Part shown: one piece after another, positions 45,374-54,490 of the stretch | Position numbering within the stretch: position 1 is the first letter of the stretch | Layout: each line of letters begins with the position of its first letter | Translations under genes and position numbers: made by a program | The notes under the pieces: generated by a model | Database searches by the model: none | Told to the model about the DNA's origin: nothing | What the model saw: only the letters and a program-made list of their open reading frames with translations | DNA from: Trissonchulus latispiculum | Lineage: Eukaryota > Nematoda > Enoplea > Enoplida > Ironidae | Assembly (NCBI GenBank): GCA_030248195.1 | Contig: JASAND010030227.1 | Span: forward strand, 1-64,000 | Direction of reading: 5' to 3' | DNA length: 64,000 nucleotides

Positions 45374-45514
45374 TTAGCTAAGTTTCAATTTGGGTACACC
45401 AAAGACTAACAAGACCGACTTGAGTTCATCGAAAATTTCTGTATCTTGTATTTCCAGTTCGGTATACAGCTTAAAACAATTTTGCTCGATATATGCCAGG
45501 TTAGCTTTGCACGC
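45374..45514 (-). pseudogene. Possible terminal exon of an unidentified gene, antisense inside the LTR element
   Basis: On the minus strand, TCTGTTCAG (a good splice acceptor) is followed directly by 46 codons of protein-like sequence (NLAYIEQNCFKLYTELEIQD, then FDELKSVLLVFGVPKLKLS) and a TAA. Composition is mixed acidic/hydrophobic with no stop, unlike the surrounding sequence. No family is recognised. It reads opposite to gag, so introns could survive inside the retroelement transcript. Confidence 0.3.
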
Positions 45515-47041
45515 CTGAACAGAGATACAATTAGTAATCTTTGTGAACTAATTTTGCTTTCTTTTGACATAAAATGCCCGTTCCTTAACATATCCAACTT
45601 ATATTAGTTATAGCCAGAGAAGATTCAGAAAGCGGCAAATTTTATTCGTTTAAGAAAATTACCCTAAATTTGGTATAACTCAGGATTATTTTTGGGCAAG
45701 GTTTTTAATTATTTTCACTGTCAAAAACACTGTCTTCTTGAGACCTACTTCTGTGCTGTTAAATTGTTTTTTCCAAATTTTGATTTTAATTTCACGACTG
45801 GTCTCTGCAGGTTGACAATAATACCGTAGACGTTTCATCGAATTTTCACGGAGAATTAAAGTCGGTAGGTAACCCAAATGCATTCAAAACGGTCCCACAC
45901 CGGGGAAAAACTTGTTTGAAAGATTCCCGATTTGATTCCACTTCATTGTCCTTTTACAAGTATAAACGCGCAAGAAAGTAAATCATGTATTACCAAGGGT
46001 TTGGCAAAGTGTATATTAGCTACTACAAGACCTGTTTCAGTAGTCTGGCTTTTGAAATGTCCTGGTGTCTTTTCAATAGTCCAATACCAGGTTTTCTATA
46101 ATCATTGAAATCTTTGAATTGAACCGAAGCAAAATTAAAAATTACTTTTCCTCACATGTCGAATTCCACCTCTAACCTTCCGACATGACCCAATTTCGTT
46201 CGTTAAGCCGGTGATGCATTTTTGGATACACATAGTAAGCATATAGCCGAAATTCAACCTAGATTTGATGAAACTTTAAACTTTGAGAGTTGAGATGTAG
46301 TTCTGCTATGGAAGCATCTTTCTGGTTCTACCTATGGTGCGATGAAGCCAAGTTTTGTATGCTAGTGTCGAAACTTGCCAGTTTTATTGTCAGTCAGCAG
46401 ACAACTTAAAAATTGTTTGACAAATGGTTGTTTTGATACGCTCTTGCTTAAAATAGGTTTTGTCGGAATTGGCACTCGTGTAGGTCACAAACAGGTAAAT
46501 TCATACTCAAATTAAGAAAACTTCGAAAGCTGCACAACTTGGTTTTACCTAGCACCCCATACGCTAAATGATTCTGACGTTCCGGTCGACTAATTGATTT
46601 TGTCCAACATCAACCTAAGGTTTTGACCAAAGTTTGCTCCTCAAGCAGTAGCTCGATTGGATCTGAAAGATACTTTGCGCAATATATTTTGCAAACTGTA
46701 TCAATTTAGATAGACTTTTATTTACCAGTCTAAATTTTTAAAACCTTTGTTGAAAAGAATTAGCGCTTAAACTCACTGCTGTATTTAGCAATTTGGAGAT
46801 CATGAGACAATAAATTTTGATTTTGTAGAATTAAGTAAAGATGCTAATTAGTTAGCCATAAATAAATAGATTTCAGGACATGGGATTAACACCTTAAGTG
46901 ATGCTCTACGTTGTTATTACGTCCTAACAGCGAAAACCAAACATATTTTCTTTTCACCTACAAATGCGGGACTAATCCTGGAATGTGCTTTTTGCACAAA
47001 ATTTATGCTAAAGAACACTAACTAATTTATTTGGAAAGTTT

Positions 47042-47340
47042 CATCCACTTTCATAAAGAATGGGGCCAATATGGTCGAATTTACACAAAGCTATAATAGC
47101 ACCTTCGATAACTTCTTTTTGACACCAAATTTGTTTCAGACAATCATTAACTGCGCGATTCCACTTCGCTGCCACTTCAAGAAATGCGCCAGAATGATAT
47201 CGATGGAAAATTTTACCAGTATATACCATAGTTTTCTAAAGGATTGTAATCTGTAAGAGCAAATCTACCCATTCAGCGATCTTTTCACCTTCAATGGAAA
47301 CCAGAATTTTAATACAGGAACAAGTAGCTGCGACTGGCAT
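47042..47340 (-). pseudogene. Coding-like fragment of an unidentified gene, antisense inside the LTR element
   Basis: One minus-strand frame reads CIKILVSIEGEKIAEWVDLL, then a TAG, then continues in the same frame with VYTGKIFHRYHSGAFLEVAA and a helical-looking tail (RAVNDCLKQIWCQKEVIEGA). It may belong with the exon-like piece at 45374 and with another at about 46035-46140 (FKDFNDYRKPGIGLLKRHQD). I cannot name the gene; the single stop suggests decay or an unseen intron. Confidence 0.28.
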
Positions 47341-48442
47341 TTAATCCCCACTGTTTTGTTGGAAAGTACAGTCGCAAGGAGCTCCTGCGTTACCCAGTTT
47401 GTATTCGTCATGGGGGTAAACGGGACTAGGTTATGGCTACTTTTAGCAGTACGGGATTTTAATCCAACTTTTTAACCTTGGCAGCCGGCAGCGAGGAAAC
47501 ACTTTTTAAGACAAATTCATTTTCAAAGCAATCTGGTTGCAATTTTCCAAACTTTCACATTTGCGTTTCTGTGCTAAGGCTTAAAGCTCTTCGTTGGGAA
47601 TAACATGTCTGTAAAATGGACTGCAGGACCAAATATAAGTAATACGTGACCGACGAACCGACTCTATAAGTAAAAGTCTATTCTTACCGAAATCGATTCG
47701 ATAATTTAATACTTGTAAACTAGCATTTCTCACCTGTTTAGCTCTGGAGATAGACTTTTGAGCATACGGTCTCGGATCCAGTACATAGTGCAGAAATGCA
47801 CACTTGGTTTTCCATAAAGCTGGAGGGCTCGCATCTCTTCAACTACGTTAATACACATTAATACTTCGCTTAACACATCATTTCATGATATTACACTGGA
47901 TATAAATATAGAGTCGTAAACAATGTAACGTGTCCGCTTCGGGTTTAATGTTGAACTATTAAACTTATAAATACTATAAATCCTATCAAATAGTCAACTT
48001 GCTCAGTTAATAGGACATCAGCTGCCCCACATTCCATGAAATTTTCGCCCCTGCTGCGCTGTCTTCGTTCTCCAATTTTGCGTAACTTATTTATTAATAT
48101 AGCATGGAGAAGTTTCGCATACTTTGCGCGCGACATTTAAGATACGCGGAAAAGAGAATGGTACTAAATTTGTCGCATAGTGTTCACGTAGTTTCGCTTA
48201 TACATTTACTTCATGTAATTACGTAGCTAGTGTTCTACTTAGTAGCTTTCGTATCAGTATAAATCCTAATTAGTATATATATATTAGTATATATTAGTAT
48301 ATATATAAGTCTTAATTAGTATATATGGTCTGGTAACGTACCACCCGCTTAAGTGTTGGTGTCCTTAATAAGTTCAGTTTTAATAACTTCTACTGTCTAC
48401 ATGTTCGCTATTTGATTTCCAAATTGGAGGACCAATTTTTGC

Positions 48443-48455
48443 GAAGGGGGGAGAT
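48443..48455 (+). promoter_or_regulatory. Polypurine tract of the LTR element
   Basis: GAAGGGGGGAGAT lies directly before the 3' LTR start at 48457, the place where plus-strand DNA synthesis is primed. Its presence shows that the 3' LTR has its own internal sequence and is not a solo LTR. Confidence 0.8.
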
Positions 48456-48456
48456 A

Positions 48457-49326
48457 TGTAGCAGACCTAGGAAGTAATAGTTAGTTAAAATATACAATTA
48501 GGAAAAACTACTAGGTAAAATAATCTCAACATTAAACTTAGGTAAATAATTTAAGTGAATTTAAGAAACCTTTGGCTTTAATCAGAAATGAAGGCTAAAT
48601 TAGGAATCTTAGGTAACAAATAACTAAGGCATACGGTAGAAACAGTAGGTAGCTAGTTTGTGTATCAATTGTTGTATTGTTAGTCAATAATAAAGTACTG
48701 TGTAATTGTTCTCGTCTTTTGTAACTCTGTATTGTCTTGTCCTTAAAATTGTGTGTGTTAGCTGTGACCAAGTTAGGTTCTTTCTTGAAATTATTCCTTC
48801 TCTTTCTGTCAAAGTTAGAGCTAGAAAACTGGCCAAAAGATTTGTAGTTCAGTTAGAATTGGAAATTGGATTTGGGCTCTTTAGTTTATCAACTTGCCAG
48901 AAAACAGAAAGTTCTAGAAGCTTGCTTACGTCAATAGAAGGGCCAGAAAAGAGAAACCAAAAGTTAGATTACCTTAGAGGATTCTAGAAAGAAAATTGGA
49001 AACTATTTCTGGATTTGAGATAAATTGCTGGGTATTTCGTAATCTCCAAAGTCTTACGGTAGCCAGGAAAGGGCAACTTTGTAATTCTATTTCGTTACTT
49101 AGTCTCGGTGCTAGTTGCTGAAAAGTAAAGTCGTGCTTGTGATTCTGCTCCGATTCTGTACGCGTAATCCTGCCTTGGTCATTAAAGCCTTGTGTTGTGT
49201 AACAGTTTGCCTAGTAGCCGAAGACTCAGAAGAGAGTTAGAGCCTGTAGAGGCATACGAACTTTAACGAACTTAATCCACTGCGTTTTACTCTGCTACGT
49301 CGTTGGTCAGCCCACGGCCCGCGACA
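48457..49326 (+). repeat. 3' LTR (870 bp)
   Basis: Matches 37564-38400 and ends CCGCGACA. AATAAA at 48689-48694. The base after it (49327) is already inside the packaging ATPase reading frame on the opposite strand. Confidence 0.9.
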
Positions 49327-49744
49327 GTACTATAGATTGAGAGTTTATTCTATTTGTTCTCTTCCGATCATACAATATATCTTGGGTAATATGGATTACA
49401 CTACAGGACCAGTGATGACAACCTCGTGTAAATAGATCTACAAGTTTATTGTTCTTTTGCACCTCGGACATTAAATCGTCAAGTACTATTAAAGTAGGGT
49501 TTCCTGTTTTCAATTCTTCTAACGTAGGAATACCCTGATAGAATTCAATATCAGGTAGGCTTTCATAAGCATACTGCCATTCGGTGTAGCACCATACTAT
49601 TCTCTGTGGTGGTGGACTGATAATCTGATCTGCAAAGTGTATCAACCTTTTGACAAACGTTGTTTTCCCTGCTTTAGTAGGTGCTGCTACTATACAAGTG
49701 AAAGGATGTTGGAACTTCAGAAAAGGAGTTGCTGTGATAGCCAT
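49327..49744 (-). pseudogene. A32-type DNA-packaging ATPase of Polinton/adintovirus type, C-terminus cut off
   Basis: About 139 codons are open from the Met at 49744. Motifs: P-loop APTKAGKTTFVKRLI (residues about 21-36), IVWCYTEWQYAYESLP, Walker B TLIVLDDLM at about 82-90, then DLFTRGCHHWSCSVIHITQD, the family's conserved stretch ending in the sensor Thr-Gln. This enzyme class pumps viral DNA into capsids and is part of the core gene set of Polintons, adintoviruses and large DNA viruses. The reading frame runs into the 3' LTR at 49326, with only a few LTR-encoded residues before a stop, so the last part is missing; it is not found beyond the 5' LTR either. Only about 45 bp separate it from the next gene upstream if the inverted-repeat insertion is disregarded, a virus-like spacing. 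Confidence 0.85.
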
Positions 49745-49835
49745 GCTGTTTCAAGAGGATTCAAAATGGTTTCGCTTTTACTAATTTACACTTCATAAAC
49801 TTTCACTAAATCACTCCTGCTTATATGTATTGATC

Positions 49836-50699
49836 TGTTACGGGCAGATAAAAAAATTGGACACTTCTGAAAGCGTCCAGACAGATAGATAAATTATGCA
49901 TGTGCGCAGACAGATAGATCAATTCTCACAATTATCGCATTCTGTCCGGACAGATGAGTAAATTATCTATGTGTCCAGAACATGGTTGGACAGATGAGTA
50001 AATTTTTAAACTAAGAAGTAATGATGGAGAATATTTGTGCTTATAGCTGTTATTTAACTTCAGTATTAGTCTTTACTTTATTTTAAATAGTTTAAATTGT
50101 TCTAAAGCTTGTTATTATATTTTATTAGCTTATGATTGATTAAATTTTAAAATATGTTATATATTTGATTCTGTTAATTTTATGTATTATAACATTTTAA
50201 TTTAATAATTATTTTATGTACTTATTTGTGTGTAATTACCAATAAAAAGAGATTAGGCAATACGTATATAAGTAAATAATTATACGTTAGCATAAAACGT
50301 AGATATGTAAATTTTTATTAGTTTCACCTGTTGGTTTCCATTTTAAATAACGTAAAATGACGGCACCAAAATTTCACAAAGAAGTACATAAAATAACTAA
50401 AATTAATTAACAAATAAATAAATTATTAACAGCGATCACTGATTGGGACGATACCTAATAAATGCTATATAAAATTAATTAAATCAACCAACCTATTTTT
50501 AAAATAACAGATATTAGTTCTTAGTTTAAAAATTTACGCATCTGTCCAACCTTGTTCTGGACACATAGATAATTTACTCATCTGTCCGGACAGAATGCGA
50601 TAATTGTAAGAATTTATGTATGTGTCTGCGCACATGCATAATTTATCTATCTGTCTGGACACTTTCAGAAGTGTCCAATTTATTCATTTGCCCGTAACA
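49836..50699. mobile_element. Inverted-repeat DNA transposon (MITE), 864 bp, flanked by GATC
   Basis: Terminal inverted repeats of about 188 bp (49836-50023 and 50511-50699), each starting TGTTACGGGCA and containing TTGGACACTTCTGAAAG, GTCCAGACAGATAGATAAAT, CATGTGCGCAGACA and GTTGGACAGATG. GATC flanks both ends (49832-49835, 50700-50703) as a probable 4-bp target duplication; because GATC is its own inverse, it could also be the repeat tip. The A+T-rich centre (50024-50510) has no ORF. Within the repeats the word GTCCAGACAGAT/GTCCGGACAGATGAGT recurs three times, a subterminal repeat pattern typical of transposase binding. Confidence 0.9.
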
Positions 50700-51100
50700 G
50701 ATCCAATTCGAGCAAACATAACCTGTTGATCATCAATCATACATAGCTGAACATCGAAACGTTCTGCTATATATGGACACAACAGGAGACTGTCAGTTTC
50801 TGCCATTGGACATCGTCCACCATTGAAGCATTCCCACAGGAAATTTTGTATTTTATAAAATTGTTTAAGTGGATACACTTTCTGTAGTTCTCCTTGTCGT
50901 ATACCAACCTTTCCTTCTGGTAATAGCTCCACAGTAATGGGATTTAGATTATCATAAGGCGCATACCATTTGGTTGTAGGCTTTATGTATATGAGTAGTC
51001 CAAAATTAACCAATGTGAGTAATGTAACTATCGAAATTATACCATACAGAGCGTAAATGGCACATTTACTCTGCACACGTTTTTCTAAGGTAACCTCCAT
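50684..51100 (-). CDS. Small membrane protein of the virus-like cluster (3' end altered by a MITE)
   Basis: An ORF of 138 codons. Residues about 16-37 form one hydrophobic helix (YGIISIVTLLTLVNFGLLIY), followed by a soluble domain with Cys residues near 93, 98, 108 and 119, consistent with a type II membrane protein. No family is recognised; size, orientation and position next to the ATPase suggest a structural or membrane protein of the same relic. The last few codons and the stop lie inside the MITE that begins (right end) at 50699, so the original C-terminus was slightly different. The rest is open, which suggests the relic is not ancient. Confidence 0.6.
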   Translation of the reverse strand: MEVTLEKRVQSKCAIYALYGIISIVTLLTLVNFGLLIYIKPTTKWYAPYDNLNPITVELLPEGKVGIRQGELQKVYPLKQFYKIQNFLWECFNGGRCPMAETDSLLLCPYIAERFDVQLCMIDDQQVMFARIGSVTGK

Positions 51101-51211
51101 TTCAATAACGCACCGATCACTTCATTTCATATGGTTAAGTAACCTTTTTATTGATTAGCACATATACAAATCTACAGACATACATACAAGTATAGTGACA
51201 ACAAGAGCATG

Positions 51212-51892
51212 TTACTGTTTCTCTCTTCTAATTTCTTGTCGAATGTTCATTAGTATTTCATCAAGCTTATTCTTCCCAATCCATTGAGATAAAGCATTAA
51301 TTGTTGGTTCAGCAACATCTATCCCACTAGCCCAGTATGAGTCAAATTTAGTGGCTTCGGCAAGAACATCATCTCCAGTATTCAATAACAATTGCTCAAC
51401 ATCTGGGTGTTGTCTAACTTTTTCCCTAACAGCATAATCCATCACATCATTTGCAACTAACATCCATTGATCTTCTTGATATCCATTCACATGTTTACCA
51501 TGTTGCTTAGCCAAAAAAGGAGACCATGTGTTCATAATCTTCCAATACGTAGTCCAGTCATTGAAATATTTAGCTTTTTCAGCTTGATAATATTGTTCGG
51601 ATGTCCGATACACTACTCCTGCAATTGTGATGGGTGCTCTATAGAATGTGCTGAATGGATGCCATCCAGAATAGAATATAGTGCTCATTCTCCCATCATG
51701 CAGCTTGGTTTGTAGAGAGCAAAGGATTGCTTTGTCTTCATGAACCTGTTGTTTGTGCTTTTTCAGGAGTCGCCAAGTCTTGAAAGTTTCTCCACAACAT
51801 GTTCTTGATTCTCTGTCTGAGTGTATTTTGCTGATATGTTGACGGCGCTCTGCTTTACTATTGAAGGTAGCACAGCACTTAATGTCTTCCAT
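51212..51892 (-). CDS. Zinc-finger/NADAR fusion protein
   Basis: An intact 226-codon ORF. Residues about 6-25 and 32-51 are Cys/His fingers (CCATFNSKAERRQHISKIH and CCGETFKTWRLLKKHKQQVH). From about 73 on there is a NADAR (YbiA-like) domain: FYSGWHPFSTFYRAPITIAG, YRTSEQYYQAEKAKYF, LLNTGDDVLAEATKFDSYW and a following ASG in place of the usual G-x-G. NADAR enzymes act on ADP-ribose-linked or riboflavin-pathway N-glycosidic bonds; some remove ADP-ribose from guanine in DNA. Nucleic-acid-binding fingers fused to such a domain suggest action on nucleic acid, but that is inference. It lies between the membrane protein (112 bp downstream) and the unknown decayed gene (65 bp upstream), all on the minus strand. 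It could be a viral accessory gene captured from a host or bacterium. Confidence 0.8.
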   Translation of the reverse strand: MEDIKCCATFNSKAERRQHISKIHSDRESRTCCGETFKTWRLLKKHKQQVHEDKAILCSLQTKLHDGRMSTIFYSGWHPFSTFYRAPITIAGVVYRTSEQYYQAEKAKYFNDWTTYWKIMNTWSPFLAKQHGKHVNGYQEDQWMLVANDVMDYAVREKVRQHPDVEQLLLNTGDDVLAEATKFDSYWASGIDVAEPTINALSQWIGKNKLDEILMNIRQEIRREKQ

Positions 51893-51956
51893 GGTGATTT
51901 TACTTATTTGTTTGTTGTATCCTTCTTATGTCTTTTTATGTACTCAAGTGTTCATA

Positions 51957-52325
51957 TTATTTTTCGACTTGACCACTTCCAACGTCTCTTTCTACTTCTA
52001 TAATAACTTTTGGATATAGATTAACTACTTCTTCTGTAGCAAATCTTCTAGCTTCAACGAAACCTTCTTCCCAGTTGCTGGTCTTTCCCCTGGAATACAC
52101 CACGTCATTACCAGTTTCTCTATTGGAAACCACAATTGACCATCTAAAGCCTGGACTTTTATGCCTCGACTTGTGTTCGAAGGGAAACACTTTAGAAAGT
52201 CTTCGTCGGCGGAGTTCTTCTCTTGTTTATATGCTAATATTGTATATTCTCTAGGGGCATTGGTAAGCCCAGCTCTCACAGCTTGTTGTTCAGCATTTGC
52301 AAACGCTTCTTCGATAAAATTAAAC
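51957..52325 (-). pseudogene. Unknown gene of the virus-like cluster, frameshifted
   Basis: Two overlapping frames appear protein-like in succession: GLTNAPREYTILAYKQEKNS with LDGQLWFPIEKLVMTWCIPG in one, and FRWSIVVSNRETGNDVVYSR with EEGFVEARRFATEEVVNLYP in the other. They encode different proteins from the same DNA, so at most one is real at each point. The natural reading probably moves from one to the other by a frameshift near 52130-52180. No family is recognised. It is tightly packed between the zinc-finger/NADAR gene and the innexin-like gene. Confidence 0.35.
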
Positions 52326-52439
52326 TAATAGCGCGAGAATCTAAGACTACGTCCTGATCACTACTATTAATAATCCAGCCACTCATCATTGGTGACTTCA
52401 CTGCGTTTAAGCTTTTATGTTTTCTATTGCATTATAACC

Positions 52440-53275
52440 ATAGTGTTGACAAACAAAATACATGACGATTCCTTTGTCACTAAAAGCTCTCATACTAATA
52501 CTAAACATTTGTATAATATTGATAGTCCAACGGACACACAGCATAGTCATCCAAACTCCCATAATTGACTACAATTTCCAGAAATAAACACTATAATGTA
52601 GTAAACATGTTATAGTGTAGTAATTTGTATTAGCAAATCCTTTATAGGGTACACTACAGTTTATACTATTGGGGAACAATGATAACCCATCCTTACTACA
52701 GTTTATACTATTGGGGAACAATGATAACCCATCCTTTTTCAGTCTGGGAATTAGAATTAGAGTTATTACTACTGAATGTACACAGAGGATAATTAGTGTT
52801 TGCGTCCTGCAAATTAACCATACATACAGCATAGTCTTCTTTCGTTGTAATGATTCATAGTTATCGTCTTGTTTGTAGTGTTCTATGATATAACCAATAT
52901 GAATGCTTGACTTCTGACCATATAAACTCCAGATCACATAGGGACTGTAAATTACAATTGCTTGAATCATGAGTATGAAGCCAACGTAGGGATAAATAAA
53001 AATGAAGAATGGTGGTGTTATTTCATAATGGTTGGTATCTGGACCACTGATGTAGCAGGCATGTACAAAATATGTAGATGCTGGTGAATTCATATGTTCG
53101 TGTGGAAGTTGACATGAGATTAGTCACCAACCCTTTGACTTGTGATGATGACAGCTGATGTCAGAGCTAGCAGAGGAACAGTAAGTTTGAATAAAGGCAC
53201 ATCAAACCAATCTGTTGCAGTGTAATCAAAGTGGAGCCAGGAAGTAAGTGTTGGGACACAGGGAAAACATGTTAA
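52440..53275 (-). pseudogene. Second innexin-like gene, broken
   Basis: In minus-strand order: PTLTSWLHFDYTATDWFD and a first membrane segment (FKLTVPLLALTSAVIITSQ) at about 53140-53260, then a stop and frame change; YFVHACYISG with the first-loop Cys; the second membrane segment FIYPYVGFILMIQAIVIYSP ending VIWSLYG; a third membrane segment (TQTLIILCVHSVVITLILIP); and a second-loop pattern with SINC and TITCLL. A 42-bp tandem duplication inside (about 52677-52740) repeats KDGLSLFPNSINCS. The fourth membrane segment is not clear; the frame resumes as MRAFSDKGIVMYFVCQHYGY near 52470-52540. It aligns by eye, segment for segment, with the copy at 11671-12493. The open part is 174 codons (52569-53093). 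Context and damage suggest a decayed gene of the virus-like relic; a host innexin pseudogene is the alternative. Confidence 0.6.
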
Positions 53276-53447
53276 GGATGACTGACGTTTTCTTGAGCGA
53301 CTTTTATGTCTTTCGCAGGAACCAACTTATAGTTGCTATGACAACGTATTGTCATGATAAAAATGATCAATCTTTCTAAAAATATATTGATGCACAAAGG
53401 AATTCACAAGTTAGCTACTATTTGGCCAGTCTAATGATCACAGACTC

Positions 53448-53456
53448 TATAAAAAG
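53448..53456 (+). promoter_or_regulatory. TATA box before the zinc-finger gene
   Basis: TATAAAAAG, 89 bp before the ATG at 53537. It lies in the space between the divergently oriented innexin-like gene (minus) and the zinc-finger gene (plus). Confidence 0.5.
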
Positions 53457-53536
53457 TAGAAAAACTTGATTTTCTCATTCTTGCATTTTTGCACTCTACT
53501 CACTGGTTGCTTTTTTCGAGCTCTCTTACTGATCCT

Positions 53537-53744
53537 ATGACTATCTTTTCCTGTCAACAGTGTGGTGTCGGTTTCACTATTTAGAAAAGACAATCTGACT
53601 CGTCATACGAAGAACAAACATGTCAGTGTTTTTTGTATTAGTTGTGGAATTAATTATGAGCTCTGCATTAGAGTACCGTGCTTATTACGTAATGCATTTC
53701 CCGCGACTTATTATGCAATATTTCCGGTCTACCTTCCGATGTGA
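53537..53744 (+). pseudogene. C2H2 zinc-finger first exon, frameshifted
   Basis: From the ATG at 53537 the frame reads MTIFSCQQCGVGF (C-x2-C of a finger) and then stops; the next frame supplies RKDNLTRHTKNKH (H-x4-H) and the start of a second finger (FCISCG). One small indel near 53575-53585 separates them. The exon boundary is not certain. It probably belongs to the same gene as 55774-56320. Confidence 0.5.
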
Positions 53745-54010
53745 TTACATAATCAAGTAACACTTCTAGGCTATGTTACCATGTAATGACGTAATCAAAT
53801 TATATAATCTGCATATCAATTTTCCACATTTTGGCACACATAATGTCAAATTATGTAATTTGCATAATGTTCTCCAGTCAGTTTTCCACTCAGTTATGTA
53901 GTCTGATTACATAACTAGTTGCACAACATTTCCGGGACGTATAGTCCTAATTAGGTTGCGTAATCATGCAACACTTCTGGTCTGATTTCAAACAATAATT
54001 TAATCAACAT
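53640..54010. repeat. Cluster of short palindromic TAATTACGTAA-like words
   Basis: Sequence between candidate exons, rich in ACGTAAT, GCATAAT, ATGTAATC and similar words, with a longer inverted pair GTTATGTA/TACATAAC at about 53906-53928. It may be intronic. Confidence 0.45.
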
Positions 54011-54151
54011 GTGTATTTCCAAAGTCTCTCACATAATAATGTAGTATTAAATACACGTCTGGCCCCTCGTTTCAATGGATCAATTGTAGCGATGGGACTA
54101 TGCAATTTGTATAACTTTGTATGTTCATAAGTTTTCATTCCATTGTTTTAG

Positions 54152-54220
54152 ACACAACAAACAGAAGCAGTTCCGAGCACTTCACTGCAGATCGTTCCAG
54201 CTTAGAAGGAGCAAGTAAAT
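54152..54220 (+). pseudogene. Decayed duplicate of a small exon
   Basis: Bounded by TTTTAG| and |GTAAGT, 69 nt. It resembles 54428-54490 (GTTCCGAGCACTTCACTGCA versus GCTCCGAGCACTTCACAACA) but has an in-frame TAG. A third, shorter remnant (ATGGAACAAACAGAAGCAG) lies at about 54328-54346. An exon-intron cassette was apparently duplicated. Confidence 0.45.
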
Positions 54221-54427
54221 GTAAGTCATCTCAATTGTTATAATATTTTATGTGTCTCCAGTTATGTAACTACTTCCATTTTAATCTGGTTGCGTAACTT
54301 TGCATCTGATAGTGTACTTTCTTTAGATGGAACAAACAGAAGCAGTTGTTTTCCTTTCTAGTTATATAACTTACTTTCCCACGGTAATCTGGTTGCATAA
54401 CTGTGCATGATAGTGTTCTTTCTTTAG

Positions 54428-54490
54428 ATGCAACAAGCAGCTCCGAGCACTTCACAACAAACAGTGCCAGCTCAAAAGGAACAGACAAAT
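54428..54490 (+). CDS. Small internal exon (21 codons, Gln/Ser/Thr-rich)
   Basis: Bounded by CTTTAG| and |GTAAGC, exactly 63 nt and open in the first frame (QQAAPSTSQQTVPAQKEQ). It would act as a linker between the zinc-finger exon at 53537 and the exon at 55774. Called from splice sites and open frame only. Confidence 0.4.

Larger units (their letters stand above)
41725..48442. other. Interior of the LTR element without pol
   Basis: No RT, RNase H, integrase or protease motif was found in any frame. A G/C-richer island at 43780-44180 includes a hairpin with 11 of 12 pairs (GGTTGGGTTTCC at 43989, GGAAACGCAACC at 44011). From about 45.3 to 47.4 kb the minus strand has several coding-like pieces (listed separately), which suggest foreign DNA inside the element. 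Confidence 0.5.
37564..49326 (+). mobile_element. LTR retrotransposon, gag-only (non-autonomous) or chimeric
   Basis: Parts in order: 5' LTR (37564-38400), tRNA-iMet primer site (38403-38413), structured leader with nine hairpins (38472-38997), damaged Gypsy-like gag (39527-41724), 6.7 kb without recognisable pol, polypurine tract (48443-48455), 3' LTR (48457-49326). LTRs begin TG and end CA. The left flank (TTCCCCC) and right flank (GTACTATAG) share no target duplication, so the present arrangement is not one simple insertion. It may be a recombinant of two insertions, an element that acquired foreign DNA, or an assembly join in the poor-quality sequence left of the 5' LTR. Confidence 0.8.
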
